From Hirudinaria manillensis (Eukaryota; Annelida; Clitellata; Hirudinida; Hirudinidae): a stretch of DNA of 64,000 bases. Shown piece by piece: positions 27,183 to 39,924 of the stretch. The first letter of the stretch is position 1. Every line of letters begins with the position of its first letter. Location: assembly GCA_034509925.1 (NCBI GenBank), contig CM067530.1, forward strand, positions 6,382,001-6,446,000, read 5' to 3'. The translations under genes and the position numbers were made by a program. The notes beneath the pieces were generated by a model. That model was not told the DNA's origin. It worked only from the letters and a program-made list of their open reading frames with translations, and ran no database searches.

Positions 27183-29143
27183 TTCGACAACTCAAAGAAA
27201 TAGTAAAGTAGAAACCGATATTATCCAAATCCCCTCTGTGAAGCGAAACAATGTGCTATGACTTTTAAAGAAGCCTGCGAGCTTTTCAAGCTTTAATACC
27301 GAAGGCGCTCAAATGACTTGATCACGTGCACCAGCGACACACCCCCTGAGTCCATCACTAATAATCCATGATAATGAGTTGCATTCACTTCAATTAACCA
27401 GGGAGATGTCGGTCCTGAATTAACACTGAGTCATTTTAATAACCACCAAGCGAGACATTTTTTATTGCTTAATTTATTCGGATCGTCTGCTTAAAAGGTA
27501 AACATGAGCCTCCTAATTAATATTCATGAACCATAGCGGTTCAGAAAGATCCATTCCAGTTTCGAATTGTTCTAGCCCTTTGTTAGCCAAATCCTCCAGC
27601 AAAATTATATGTGATGGAATATTAAAGCTGGGCATTGTAGTGTACACTCTTTCAACCGTTCGTTCTTAAAGACCGTTTATCGATATCAATAAGGAGCCTT
27701 GGTGCTAATGGACTTTGTGTACTGACCGATAAGTTTGTAGCCATTAAACAAACTTGGAAGAGCTTCGAGCATGTACAGCATCCTGATGTTGCCTGTGCTT
27801 TGGAGATAGGGAACCTTTATCTTTCTCATGTGAGAGTCTAGCTAGACAGATGTTATCCAACAGCGCTTGGATTGCACCGTGGACTGCATTTGGACCTATT
27901 AGAATTTGAACTCACCACTTTTCAAAATCGCACCTGCAAAATTCGCCGGCTGGAAGGCGTGTTTGATTTTGAACCCGGTGCAACCGGTTTTATCGCGTTC
28001 ATCCATTAGTGTTTTACTGCGTATCGGGGCAAAACGAGTGACAAGTGGTTAACTAGTATAAAATACTATTGACTTACAAAGATACTAAGAAAGTATATTT
28101 ATTTGGCTTAAATGAATACCTGTCATCATGTAATTAGAACATAATAATGAATAAATGTAAGATTTAAGATTTTTTAAACTTATTTAGCAAATTGCTTCAA
28201 ACAAAAAATCCGATGCCACGTCGCGAGACGATTGTGGGATCGAAACACTTGCTGCACGACAGAAATTCGATATAAAACGTTTTTTATGTACCAATAATGT
28301 CATTTTCGAACAAAAACGTTTTGTTATGGCAATTATTACCCGCTAGCTGAAGATGGAGAGAACAAATGAAATGATTAATTGCATCAGCACAAATGTAATT
28401 CTTCACAATAAAGGACTTTCTCTCATCACTTTACTAATTAAATAAGTTGTCGCAAAAAGAGCGCAAATGTTGGGCTTTATAACAAAGGATTCAAGGTAAC
28501 CTTGACCTGCAAACTGGTGTAAATTTGCATGCCTGGTTGAGGCAGATTTAACATTTGAACACTTTTTTTTTGTTCAGACGAATATTCCGTCCCCCTCCTT
28601 CCAAATTGTTTTTCCCAAGTTAAAATTTTGGTCCCACCATAAGGTTTTAAAAAGCCACCGAACTCATGATGAACGAAGCACCATAGAAGTTCAAATTTTC
28701 ATCTGTCATCGACGGATCTTAAATATCAGAGACATGGGAGAACGCCTAACTTTGAGACGGTTTTCATCTCCTAACTAATGAGATTCCGACTTATTTCTTA
28801 ACCAACCTCCGAAAATAAGATATTTTAAGCTTGAAACGTAATCGTCCATTTATCCTGCTTTTTAGTAGTGAAACCGACCTTCGGCTAAAGAATCTGACCA
28901 TTTTTAATTTCCTTCCCAAGTGAATGTCTCAATACACTACATCCACTAACACTGACTTTGGAGCAACTGTAGATGTTAATTAAACAGTTCCTCTCAATGC
29001 ACAACAAAGCCAAGCTTATTATTGCTTTTATTGTCATCACCATGAATACTGAGAAAACAAATTAAAGTCTGGTATTTTGATATGTAAAAGTTACAGAAAA
29101 CTCAGGAAGTTTATGTAAAGAAGTGTATCACGAGAGAAATATT
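27183..29143. other. Intergenic DNA between TMEM144 and MMACHC
   Basis: About 2 kb with no coding segment I can support on either strand. The part next to 27182 is the likely TMEM144 promoter. Confidence 0.5.
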
Positions 29144-30060
29144 TCAATCAAAAAATCCACATTTGATCTCTTTAATCAAATTGGGTCGATCATCCGGAGA
29201 AGTTAAAAAATATTTTTCTTGAAGTTTAGAATATTTCTCCACTGGTTCAACTATGTCTCTAAATGATCCATCTTCCCAATGAAAATTAAATTTGTTTAAT
29301 AGATCAATAACTTGATTGTCGGTCAGAAAGCTCTCCCTTTCAATTTTCTGCAATTCTGGAACTTTGATATCTTTAAAGATAAAAACGCCTCGAAGTCCAA
29401 ACCATCCTCCATATTTTGGATGTAAACATGCTCCAAATATTTTGGTCTGAAAAAAATCAAATACTCACAAGTTACCAAAAAGATGACACCAACTGAAAAT
29501 CAGAAAATACATTTTCTTTCCAGGGATCACCAAGTGTTATGTCTTTTCTCTGATAATAATACACACCTCCAGACACATGGCCTGCAGTTTGCACAAGAAT
29601 TTTTGGTCTTTTGGAGTGATGAAATTCAAAATCATGTAGACAATCGACCTCATTTTTGGGGAAAGCCTATAAACGATATTAGTTGTTCGGACTTCACGAA
29701 AAAATCTCATAAAGGGAATTAATAGTTAACTTACATCTCTAATTCTTTGAAATTCCACTTTCATGCATTCATCGAGAGCATCATTATTCCCACTACCATC
29801 CCAGTGCTTTAAGAATGGAACGAATACATTCTCAAACATTTTCGGTAGGCTTATAATTACGAAGGCCAACGTATCGTAATCGTAATTAAGTTGGAAGCTT
29901 TTGTGCACATTCTCATTGTACCAACCGATCTATAACAAAAAACCGGTTAAAAGTCATAACCTGCACGCAAAATCCTATGAGTTAAGTAAACCTTAAACGG
30001 ATATAACTCAAAACCTCTACTGGACAGTAACGAATCCAAACGACCCTTTATCGAATCCAT
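29144..30060 (-). CDS. MMACHC: MMACHC, cobalamin-processing protein (CblC)
   Basis: Cytosolic protein that removes the upper ligand of cobalamins using glutathione or flavin before delivery to methionine synthase and methylmalonyl-CoA mutase. Four minus-strand exons join in phase into 240 aa: 30060-29992, 29929-29735, 29666-29511 and 29446-29144. Family signatures are RPKILVQTAGHVSGGVYYYQ (including the conserved His), DPW, HPKYGGWFGLRGV, FNFHWEDGSFRD and the ERYS-like KYSKLQEKYF. The human protein (282 aa) has a poorly conserved proline-rich tail that is missing here, as expected for an invertebrate. Introns are very short (62-68 nt). The start codon at 30060 gives an N-terminus of the same length as the human one up to GFELYPFK. 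Confidence 0.93.
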
Positions 30061-31696
30061 CTCTCCGAGCGGTCCGAGATATCGTCCTCGAACTTTGCGA
30101 AATTTATATTATGATGTTGCATTACACTTCTTTTTTAAATTTTCTCATTTAATTTATAATTAACTTGCGCCATTTAAACCAAAGTTAAGATGTTAATAAA
30201 ATGACTCTGATAAAAAGCACTTTAAAATGACGTCAAAGCGGTCATAAAATTATAAATTCAATTTAAATCGATAAAATACCATATAAGACCATTACTGTGT
30301 TGAGTAACAACTATCATCATCTAATATTTTAAATGCTATTTTTGATGTTATTTATTTCACACCTGTTGGGGAAGTGATACCTTTATTTCGATATTAACAT
30401 TCTGGTTGTTTGGCTAGCCTAAGGAATTAAATTAAAAACATTATTAGTAGCTCTCACGAAACAAAAATAGTCAAGTGTTGTCACGCTACTCTAAAATATC
30501 GAAAATTTATCTAAATATGTTGACTTGGGATATTTTGTTTGAAGGGCTTTTACGCTGTGGGTAATTTCTGCCGACAATTTCTTAATGTTGTGAAATTCGT
30601 ATTTTATTCGTATTACAAATTATTGCTCAAATTTAATAGTGATTCTTGTTCATTCATAATGGTTATAATTTCAATATATTTTAATATGAATAATGATAAC
30701 AGGTTCTTTTTCCAGTATTCTTTTTGTTTCTAATTTTGAAAATCTTTTAGATTTTTAACTGTTAATCAGTACCGTTTTAAAAATGATTTTACCAAATTTC
30801 TTTGATTAACTGGTATTTGTAAATTAATTATGTCTTCACACTTAAAAATAACAGTAACACATGAAGTAAAATACCAAATTAACACATTTCGATTGTGGCA
30901 CACGGTTTGTTATTGACTGCCATTAAATTTAAAATAGGCTTTAGTACTGAATCAAACAAATATTTAATTATATTTCCCAAGGAAGTAACAATAGTGTTTG
31001 TCAAAATAGTGGCAACTGCTAGATTAAGTAGTGACTTCCTGTGAAGAAAGTAATAAAATTGACATCATTTACTAGTTATTTTATTTATATATTATTCCAC
31101 TTACATAACACTTAAAGTTGTTTGATAGGGCCACCTGCCTTTGTGTATTGAATGGTTGTACATGGTAATAAAGTACATACCATGTGGGATAATAGCTTAG
31201 GATGCTCTGTTGAACACACAATTACAATGCATGATCTCATTCTCTCTGTATCACAACTATTTTCTTAACTCTGTGTCTACAGTAACAATCTGTGATTTAT
31301 AAAACGTTTATTAAATATAAAATGTTATTATTCAACTTTATGGTACCTGCAAGTTATTACTTAGATATTTCTTTCAAGTACATAGTCAAAAGTCCTGGAA
31401 GCCTTTCACAATGCTTTGCTTTGACTCATGTGCAGACGCCTCATAAGTTCATTCGGTTCACCAAGAGAAGTTTTTGTCAGGAGCGTTATCATTCGCTGGA
31501 GGCATGCTCTTGCTTTTTAAAATGAACTACTGGATGCAATAAAATGCTTCTCTATCGCTTTGGCTTCATTATTTGGCTTGGAAATTCATGTGCTTACTTA
31601 AGGTTGCTGCCTGCAAATAGTAATTGTTTGTTTATTCTAGGGTCTTGATAGGTATTACAAAAGCCTTGAGAATCGCTCTACAAAGTTAAAAGCTAC
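30061..31696. other. Region upstream of receptor copy 1
   Basis: Non-coding. From about 30229 it is the 5' flank of the duplicated unit, matched in copy 2 from 43015 with small gaps, so it likely carries the receptor promoter. The 64-codon frame at 30539 is kept in both copies but only because the whole DNA is similar. Confidence 0.5.
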
Positions 31697-34600
31697 ATGC
31701 TGGGAGGAATCGACATGCTACTAATTCTCGTTCTGCTTCTAAGAACAAACTTCCTCGTCCTGTCGCAGATTGAAGGAGGTTGGTCGAAAATCAATCAGTC
31801 AGTCACGTTTCAGTCTTCGCTGTAATTTTGTCTGTGTTTGAATGCCAGAGAATGTGTGAAAGTGGAACTCGGATGAAAACGCGATATCCGTTAAATTGTT
31901 AGAGTATCGTTTATCGAAGTTGTTTTGATGAGAGGCAATCGTGCAAGTTAGACATTCTTACAAAGCAATTGCTTTGATGTGATTGGCACATTTTCGACGC
32001 ACGTTTAAAACAAATTCGTGATCGTATATTTCTAATCGCTAGAATCGTTAGTCACGCATACATAGTTGGATTTTCATTTCAAAGTCATGAAACCAGTCGA
32101 TCCTAACGTGGAAGAAGGTGCAACTTTAGTCCTCAATTGTACCATCAATCGTACTAGTACGGAACTCAACGACCAAATCAACTCGAACATGGTTATCGTT
32201 CGTAGTAGGGAAAAAACCTATACAGCTCCGCTACATGTGTTCCCGCTGGATCGAATGACTGCTCAGTTTCGACTGGAGAGAGTCACTGTCAACGACACTG
32301 GATTATTCATTTGTGGCTTAGTGGGCAACATATCGTTCCAGGGAGCGAGGCAGTATGTCCATGTCTTCAGTGAGTTTCTTTTCACTTCCGGTTTTTTCCG
32401 GCAATTGCTGGAGCGTATAAGCGCTACGAACATGGGGACACGGCTTCAATTTAAAATAAACGAACCATTAATGATTCATTGATGGATTGGTCACAATTAG
32501 TATTGGACTGGTATCTTGCTTTTCTTTTCGAACTTGTTTCATTTGTTTCTTAATGAGGGATATGATTAATATGGGATTCATTTATTATATAGATTTTCTG
32601 ATCTGTTCATTCTTTCTCATTGCAAGCCTCAGTCTCTTAATCTGCGATAGCTGAGATTAAACGAGCTGGCTTGGTGAATCAATTATCTTCACTCTGTATC
32701 GGTAGATGATGATGGTGATGATATGATGATCTTGATTATAAGTATCAATTTTTATTTTATTTAATTTTACACATCTCAGGAAGGCCTTTAAAACCACAAG
32801 TGGTTAACTGCACCCTGAAGCAGTTTGAACTTTTTGAATGTTTTTGGACTCCCTCGCTTAGGTACCAGAAAAACTATATGAATATCGACAAGTTAAGGCA
32901 AGAACTTCAAGTTTCCTTTCCCAGGTTTGAAACACCGTTTATAATGTTTGTCCATGTCAGTGACACTAAATTAAATTATCATCAATAATTAGCAACCAGC
33001 GGACACTCAACTGCTCAAGTTTTCAGTACAATTGCTCAGTAAACTTAATCAAAAATCACCTTGATCCCCTGGAGATGATTAAAAGACAAGTATGCGCAAA
33101 AGTTATGCAAAAATCCAGCATTACACCCTATCTCGAGGCTCACTCAGATGTAAGATGTTGGAATCTTTCTGACACCAGTAAGTTGCTAATATTTAATTAC
33201 TAATAAGTAAATTAATAATGGTAAATTATTTTATGGTCAAAATTATTTAAACAGAATTTAACCAAAATCAGTGAATTCAAAAATATATCCTAGCAAAATT
33301 GAAAGTGGAACACATTGAGGTTTATTATGATAGATCATAATATTGGAACATCACCATTGTGGAAGGCACTGCACTTTGGTGTCCCGCGCCCCCTTATTAA
33401 TTGTTGATGTTACACACAAGATGCACAAACCGCACCTTATTATTTGTTTTATCTTTTTACAACATGACCATTGAATCTAGGAATTTTCCATACCTCATAT
33501 CATTAGCTCGACAACGTTAGAGGCATTTTAAATCATGCATTTCATGAATTACACAATTACTTAATTACGCAATTACTTCGTGAATTCGCCTAATTAAACA
33601 GCCTTTTAATTAATTCTTTTAAACCATTTTTGCATTTACTGGTTATATTCATTTCATTTATTTAAGTTATTGATCTAATAATATAAAAAATAATATAATA
33701 TAAAAAAACATAAGGCTGCCTTTGATAAAAATAACCTAGCACATGAAATTAACTATATTTCCAATTATATTTACATTTACTTTCATATTAATGCTTGTAA
33801 ATATTTAGTATTTGTATCAAATATTTGATAAAGCAAACATGTTTGTGATGGATGTCTTGAGCATCTCATGTACTGATTTTGTACTCATTCAGTGCACATT
33901 TAAGAAACCCATCCCCTGATTTACTGTTAATATTGAAAGCTATATAACCATTAATCCGCTCATCCTACTGTTTAGTTTTTCTCATTAAGTAAAACTTCAA
34001 ATTTTTTGTTCCTTCCCCAGTTTATCCTGAATCACCAAAGTTCTTGAAGATGATTGAGTCTAGGGAGGGATGTTTATTAAAATGGGAGCAGCCATTCAAA
34101 GAACTTTATAAGAGTACTCCTCTCAACTATTACTTGACTCTTATTCCAAGCTACAACAAGGTATTTAGTTTGTTTTCTGTGACTGCATATGTTGTTACAT
34201 GTTTTAATAATAATGGAAATATAATATTAATATTGATAATAATCACACATAACATCAATTGCATTAAACTCTGTAAAGTTGTTCCCTTGCTTGACCCCAT
34301 TAACAACTGCTAATGAGAAGCAAAAACTGCAGTATTTCCTTGTTGCAAGTACTTTCTTGGTGCATTCCCATAAATTCTGAAAGGTTCGAAAATTTGTAAA
34401 CTAGTGAGAAAATTGTAGTCAGTTCATGGCAGTCTCTAATATATGGCATATGTGCTGTGATCAATATTCTTGTATTTTTCTTTATCTGTAAATTTGGTGT
34501 TCAGTCTCATAATTTGTATTTGCTTCTCATTTTAGAGTGAAAAGTTTTTTCTGGAAACTAAAGAGACATCCTACACATTCGACCCATGTCAACCCCCATG

Positions 34601-37600
34601 TCAACCACATACCAATTATTATGTATGCATTTCAAGTGCATCTGTTGCTGGAGGGTATCCCAGTGAAATAAGTTGCTTTACCTATGAAACATTGCCCACA
34701 GGTTTGCTTTTATTATTTAATATATCTGTTCATTGCTTTGTCTTTCTTGTTTTGTATGTAAATGGTTTTAAACAATTGATTATTTCATGTAAAAAGTATG
34801 TAAGATATGGTAATAAATAGCAAGCTGTTATGCATTTTGTTCTTCTATGCAAAGAATTTTTGCTGTTCTACTAGATCCAAGATTTTGTTGTGGTCACATC
34901 CTAGACATGATATCTTATAAACTTAATTGGATCCCTAATGTTATATGTTAAGTTGTCATTTGTTGACCAAACTCCATATTTCTGAAGTTTTTGATAAGTG
35001 CACAGTAGGGTGCACCCTAGTGCACAGCCAATGATTTTGTTGAGAAAAGTTTAAGGAGAACATCCACTCTGGATTTTATATGTTGGAGCTTAAAGGCACT
35101 TGATAGCCACATAAGAAAATAATTTTCATCAACTAATTTTATTTTTGGCACAATCTTTGCCCACCCCCCCCCCCCAAATAATTGATAAAAGTGATATCCT
35201 TGGTATTGATTAACAATAATTTAGTTTATTATTATAATTTGGTTAGCAATAATTAATTAGCGAAAGATGTAAAATCTTTATTATCTAAAAGTTTTCAACC
35301 CTTAAAATTCTTTTAGTTCCTTGCCAACCTGTTGAAACTTCTCCTTATTTGCTATTTAATGATGCGGGCAAGAACAAGATGCTAATTTACTGGAAGGTTT
35401 GTTCAATAGCATTTTAAAAAAAATTTTTAAGATTAACAAGAAATTTATCCAGAATAATGATTTATTTCACTTAAAACTAATTAATGCAATTAATTAATTT
35501 ATTTATTATTGTTGCTTTTATGTGTAGCCATTACAAAGAAAGGATTTTTGTGGATCTGATTTCCACTACGTGTTACTGAAAAAGTTGCTTTATGGTGATA
35601 TGAGATCTAATGGCAGCTCAACAGTTACTGGAAGAGATGGCACAGAATGGATGACAATAAAGGCTGTAAATACTTCCTTTGTGCAGCAAGAAACTTACAG
35701 CTTATGTCCTGCTGGTGATTGCACTTTTGCAGTTGCACCAAAAAATAGTAAAGGCTACCTATTGGACAATATGATCAATTTTAAATTGCCTGGTACTGAA
35801 AAGGGTAGGTTGAATATCTATTTTGTATTCTTTAATAAAAGTTTTATGTTGAATGTAATTAACTCAGTGTCTGATGTTGCCTCCGTCACAATTGACAAAC
35901 TTGTTTGCGAGATTCATAGAGGATCTGTAATATTGAACTGGAACACTTTGGCTAGAAGAAATTTGAGTTCAACATGGAATATCACTATTGGTGTATATAC
36001 TTGTAGAAGTTTGTCTCATCCTCTCATCTGTCGAGTGAGTGAATGTAACTGATACAATGCAAGGTGTTGTTTTGAAAGAGACTTCTAAGCATGATAATTT
36101 GAGGTGCCTTTATGTCTAATTATGGCACCCCTATAATTATAGAAGACAGGATATGGTTTTTCTTAACAATGATTCATAATGTATTTTTAATTCCTGACAG
36201 CAGTTCTCAAATATTACATATTCTTTTAGAATGAATTGCAACTGAAAGCTATAACATCCGATAGTGGACATTACAATCTCTTAGTGGATTTGGATGTTGC
36301 AGCAGAACTGAGTTATGGAGTTGCGGTTTTTGTGTCTGGGTTCAGCTCAGAGATATTTTGGTGCAATAAAATTTATGATCTCTATGGATGTTAGCATATA
36401 AATAGGGAAATAAAGTTAAATATTCAATATTTTTAATGGTTTCCTTTTATTGTTTAGCTATTTCACTGATATCTCAAATTCATGTTGGGAGGGCAGATGC
36501 TGAAAATCAAATGGATGTTATGCAAGTACATTGGTTATTTAGACAGGAAGAATGTTCACATTGTTCCTATGTTTTGTATTTTGTCATATTTTACTGCCAA
36601 ACAGAGGATGAGAAGACTTGTGACAGTTAGTTGTAAAACTAAAATTGTTATTGTGATATCTACATAAAAAAATCAATTTTAAAGGAAAAAAAATGCTAAG
36701 CTATCATCCATTAATCAATAAAACAAATAATTTTCATAGAAAACATGGTTAATTTCATTTCTATTTCAGATAATGAAACTAAGATCTCAGTACCAAATGA
36801 TGTCAGGACAATAGAGATTAACAATTTGAAAAAAGATTCTTCTTACCTTGTTCGAATGGCAAGCGCTTCAAGGGTCTCCATGAGCAATTTCACGATTACC
36901 CTTGTTTTGAAGCCTTCAAGTTTGCTTTTTTTACACCCTTTGATAGTTCTGTTGGTGATGACAATCATTAAAGGCAAGATTTTTGTCCGGCAGTGAATGT
37001 CACTTACATTGTTCTGTTGTGCCTGCTGGTGGTGGCTCTCACATTGTTTCCCATGTTTTGCATCTTTAAATGTTTCAAGTAGGTTAAATTTTTTTTTGTT
37101 GAATTAAATGATAGTTCTAAGCCTGCCTTGGTTGTTTAAGCCTCTTTTCTATTAAAAGGTGGCCATTATAACTTTTAAAGTGCTTTAATATAATTATATC
37201 AAATATAATTACTTTTGAATGAATTATTTTACAAAATAAGGATATGTTATTTATTGTAGATATATAATTAATTTGGACACTTATATTGTAATCCATTTCT
37301 ATATTAATTTCTGAAGATTTGCTTTGAAGTAATTTTTTCATCATGTATCTAAGTGTCCTATAAGTTAAGATGATTCTAATATGTGTTCCAGAGCAAATAT
37401 TTAAATTACATTACAGTGTCATTATAAAGTGTAAGCATCCCTACTTTTCCATTATTTTATTTTTTGTCTTCCACTTTTTTTATCTTGATTTAATTGATGA
37501 CACTAAGGTATTCCTCCTTCAGGTATTCTTTAGACAGGTTTTTTTTAGGCTTCAATTATGGCCTGTTCCATTTTTTACATTGTTTATGTAAATTATGTTC

Positions 37601-38907
37601 GGCCTGCCTTGGTAGAGATATTTTCTTTATGATCTAAATCCATGGAACATGCTGGCCACTTCATGACATTCACGCCTGGAAATATTTTCTCTGATGGAAA
37701 CCAGATTAAGATCTCTTGAATGAGATTTTATTGAATCTTCTCTGGGAAATTTAGTGATATTCCTTCATGATTTTTCCCTTTTTCTGAATTTCTGACTCAA
37801 GAAAACCTCATAAAAGTTGGATACACTGGAAATGCCAAAAATCTATTAATTTTCATTTTTGAAGATTAATGTGTGATTCATTTTTTCCTAGATCCTAGAT
37901 CATTTGTCAAACAAAACTTTTGATTTGTTTTTCTGGTGCAGTTTTTATATATAGCTAGTGAAATATGAAAGACCTTCTAAATCAGCTCCAATAACAGCAA
38001 ATAATTAGTTATGCAAATATGCAAAGCATTTCTTAAAGAAATGACAAACAAATTAGAACACCAATAGGAACTTCTTAATAAAACATGTGATAAATTTATT
38101 TTTAGATGTATTATAAAGTTTCACACAATGTTTTTTTTTTTAATTATATAACTGAATTGAATATAGCCATGTCATAAAAGTCCTATTTAGGTTTGTTGTG
38201 TGAATAAATATGGTGTTCCTAAAGCCAAGCTGTCCCTGCATTCTATTAATAATTATGCATTTTTGTGGGATATTTCAAGACTTCCAATTGAACATACATT
38301 TTCCAGTAAGTGTAAAAGGTGCAAAGAAAAGATTTTCAGAAGGAAAGGTGACATAAAAATTGCTCCTCCAAGTTACCCAGTGGTAATGTTTTTTGCTGAA
38401 GTTTTATTTGACTTTTTCATGTAAAATACATATGTAAATTTTGGTATGTTCAAGGAATATGAAAAGGAAAATAACATATATGAAGTTAGTCCTTTGAAAA
38501 TGTCTGCTCCCATCCTAGCTCCCTCTGAAGATGAAGTGGAGGATTTGACCACCTACACTCCTGAAATAACTGATCCTATACTAGTTGCCTCTGAAGACGA
38601 GGAAGATAAGTCGGCCACCTACACTCCCTATGATTCTCAAGACAAAGATGCTTTTAGTCCTGAACCGCTTTCTTCATATTCTCAGATTAGATCCGCCATG
38701 CCAATGAATTCAGTCGGCTCTTTAGAATATGATCACATAGAAAGAAACCAGAATCATATTTTGGTTGATCAACAAGATTTAAGTTCTGGATGCACCTCAG
38801 CTAGTCAAACAAGTTGTCAACCTTCAAATGTAATTAACGACTATCCTTTGGTTTCAAGCAACTATGTTCCTCTGGAGACCATATATTTTTCTGAGACTCG
38901 GGAATGA
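31697..38907 (+). CDS. gp130-like class I cytokine receptor, copy 1
   Basis: Predicted cell-surface receptor signalling through JAK/STAT. Fifteen exons join in phase into 856 aa: 31697-31778, 32085-32369, 32780-32910, 33027-33177, 34021-34160, 34536-34701, 35317-35396, 35528-35804, 35868-36034, 36230-36389, 36458-36625, 36770-36919, 36994-37078, 38307-38382, 38455-38907. Order: signal peptide, one Ig-like domain (exon 2, DTGLFICGL), cytokine-binding module (exons 3-6, with NCTLKQFELFECFW), three fibronectin type III domains on two exons each, one transmembrane helix (exon 13), cytoplasmic tail. This is the gp130 layout. The WSXWS box is degenerate (GYPSEIS). The tail has a proline-rich box-1-like APPSYPVV, one YxxQ (YDSQ, a STAT3-type docking motif in gp130), SNYVPLE, and an acidic SEDE...TYTP block present twice. 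The ligand is unknown. Confidence 0.85.
35161..35175 (+). repeat. Poly-C tract in receptor copy 1 intron
   Basis: A homopolymer C run in the intron between exons 6 and 7; the surrounding part of this intron is shortened in copy 2. Confidence 0.8.
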
Positions 38908-39842
38908 CTTTATAAAGATTGAGATTATGGCATAGATTTACATTTTCATACCAATATTTTGACAGTTGTTTTGATTTATAAATACTTTCTCAAGTAAGTC
39001 ACAATTTTTGTTTGTTTTGCAAACCTGCTTACCATTAGAAATGTTTTTTGTCAGCTAACCTCCGGTGTTTACAATTTCTCATTTACCTTCTTAGTGAAGA
39101 TTTTCCCAAGAATACTCATAACTCACTAATTTTCCATGTACAAAGATTTATTGTTAATTTGTTTCATGTGACACCTTCACTCACTAAGCCACTCAGAGAT
39201 TCCTTCCTGAAATATTCAGGCCTAAAAATGTTATAGAAGTTTGTATTAGTTTTGATCTCAATTTTTCATATCACATGAAAAATGGCTTACTACATGTTTC
39301 ACCAAAATTGGAGATGGTGGAAGTGAATTTTTTTTATATATTTTGTACCACTTCTGGATGTGATGATGGCTGTAATTGAGATTATTATGCAAGTATTGTA
39401 GATATGCTGTTACACAATTACTCATATTCTGCATAATAGTGATAGTATAAGAATTTCTTGAACAATCTCCTGTTATTCTTAATTGAAAATGACACTTAAC
39501 ATCTTCAGTAGTTGCATTGGCTCCAAAAGAGCTTTGCATCTCAGTTAATTTTTTCTAGTAATGACTTTACCTCATGACAAGTAGTGCATTCATTGTATTT
39601 CTTAACCTTGTGGAACATTTCAAATCGTGAACACAAATTACGAATTTTTGAGTGTTAATAAATATGTTTAACAATATTCAGTGGTTTTTATTGCATGAGT
39701 CAAAATATTGGTCAATGTTATAAGGTCATATTAAAAAGTTATAAGTTTAAAAAAAACTGTTTAAAATAAGCAGGAACCATTAAAGAGCAAAGCAAACCTT
39801 TCCCAATAACCTAAATTCATTCCATGAAAACAAAGTTTTCAA
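38908..39842. other. 3' region of receptor copy 1
   Basis: Non-coding, about 90 percent or more similar by eye to 50146-51130. Presumed 3' untranslated region and terminator area; the conservation reflects the duplication. Confidence 0.6.
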
Positions 39843-39924
39843 TTTTTCACATTTTCAGGTGCATGTCGTCCCCAATCAAAACTTCTTTCGAGAGAATCAT
39901 TAGTTTTGGACACTGTTTTGTTGA
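39843..39924 (-). pseudogene. Truncated SLC35E3 last-exon fragment
   Basis: On the minus strand this matches the 3' part of the last coding exon of SLC35E3 (51143-51231): it retains the VNKTVSKT-like stretch and the ENVKN stop, but small changes shift the frame in between. It is cut off at 39924, where a repeat begins. It marks the right-hand breakpoint of the receptor duplication. Confidence 0.82.

Larger units (their letters stand above)
30229..39924 (+). repeat. Segmental duplication, copy 1
   Basis: This block aligns along its length with 43015-51231, including upstream non-coding DNA (for example 30539-30733 matches 43299-43493 almost base for base), all 15 receptor exons and most introns. 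The left edge lies near the phrase gtcataaaattat and the right edge near gacactgttttgttgaca. It is longer than copy 2 because of indels in introns and the upstream region. Confidence 0.88.

Noticed and set aside
32370-32482. Continuation of the Ig-domain exon to a stop
   Set aside because: A GTGAGT donor at 32370 and in-phase later exons in both copies show this is intron sequence.
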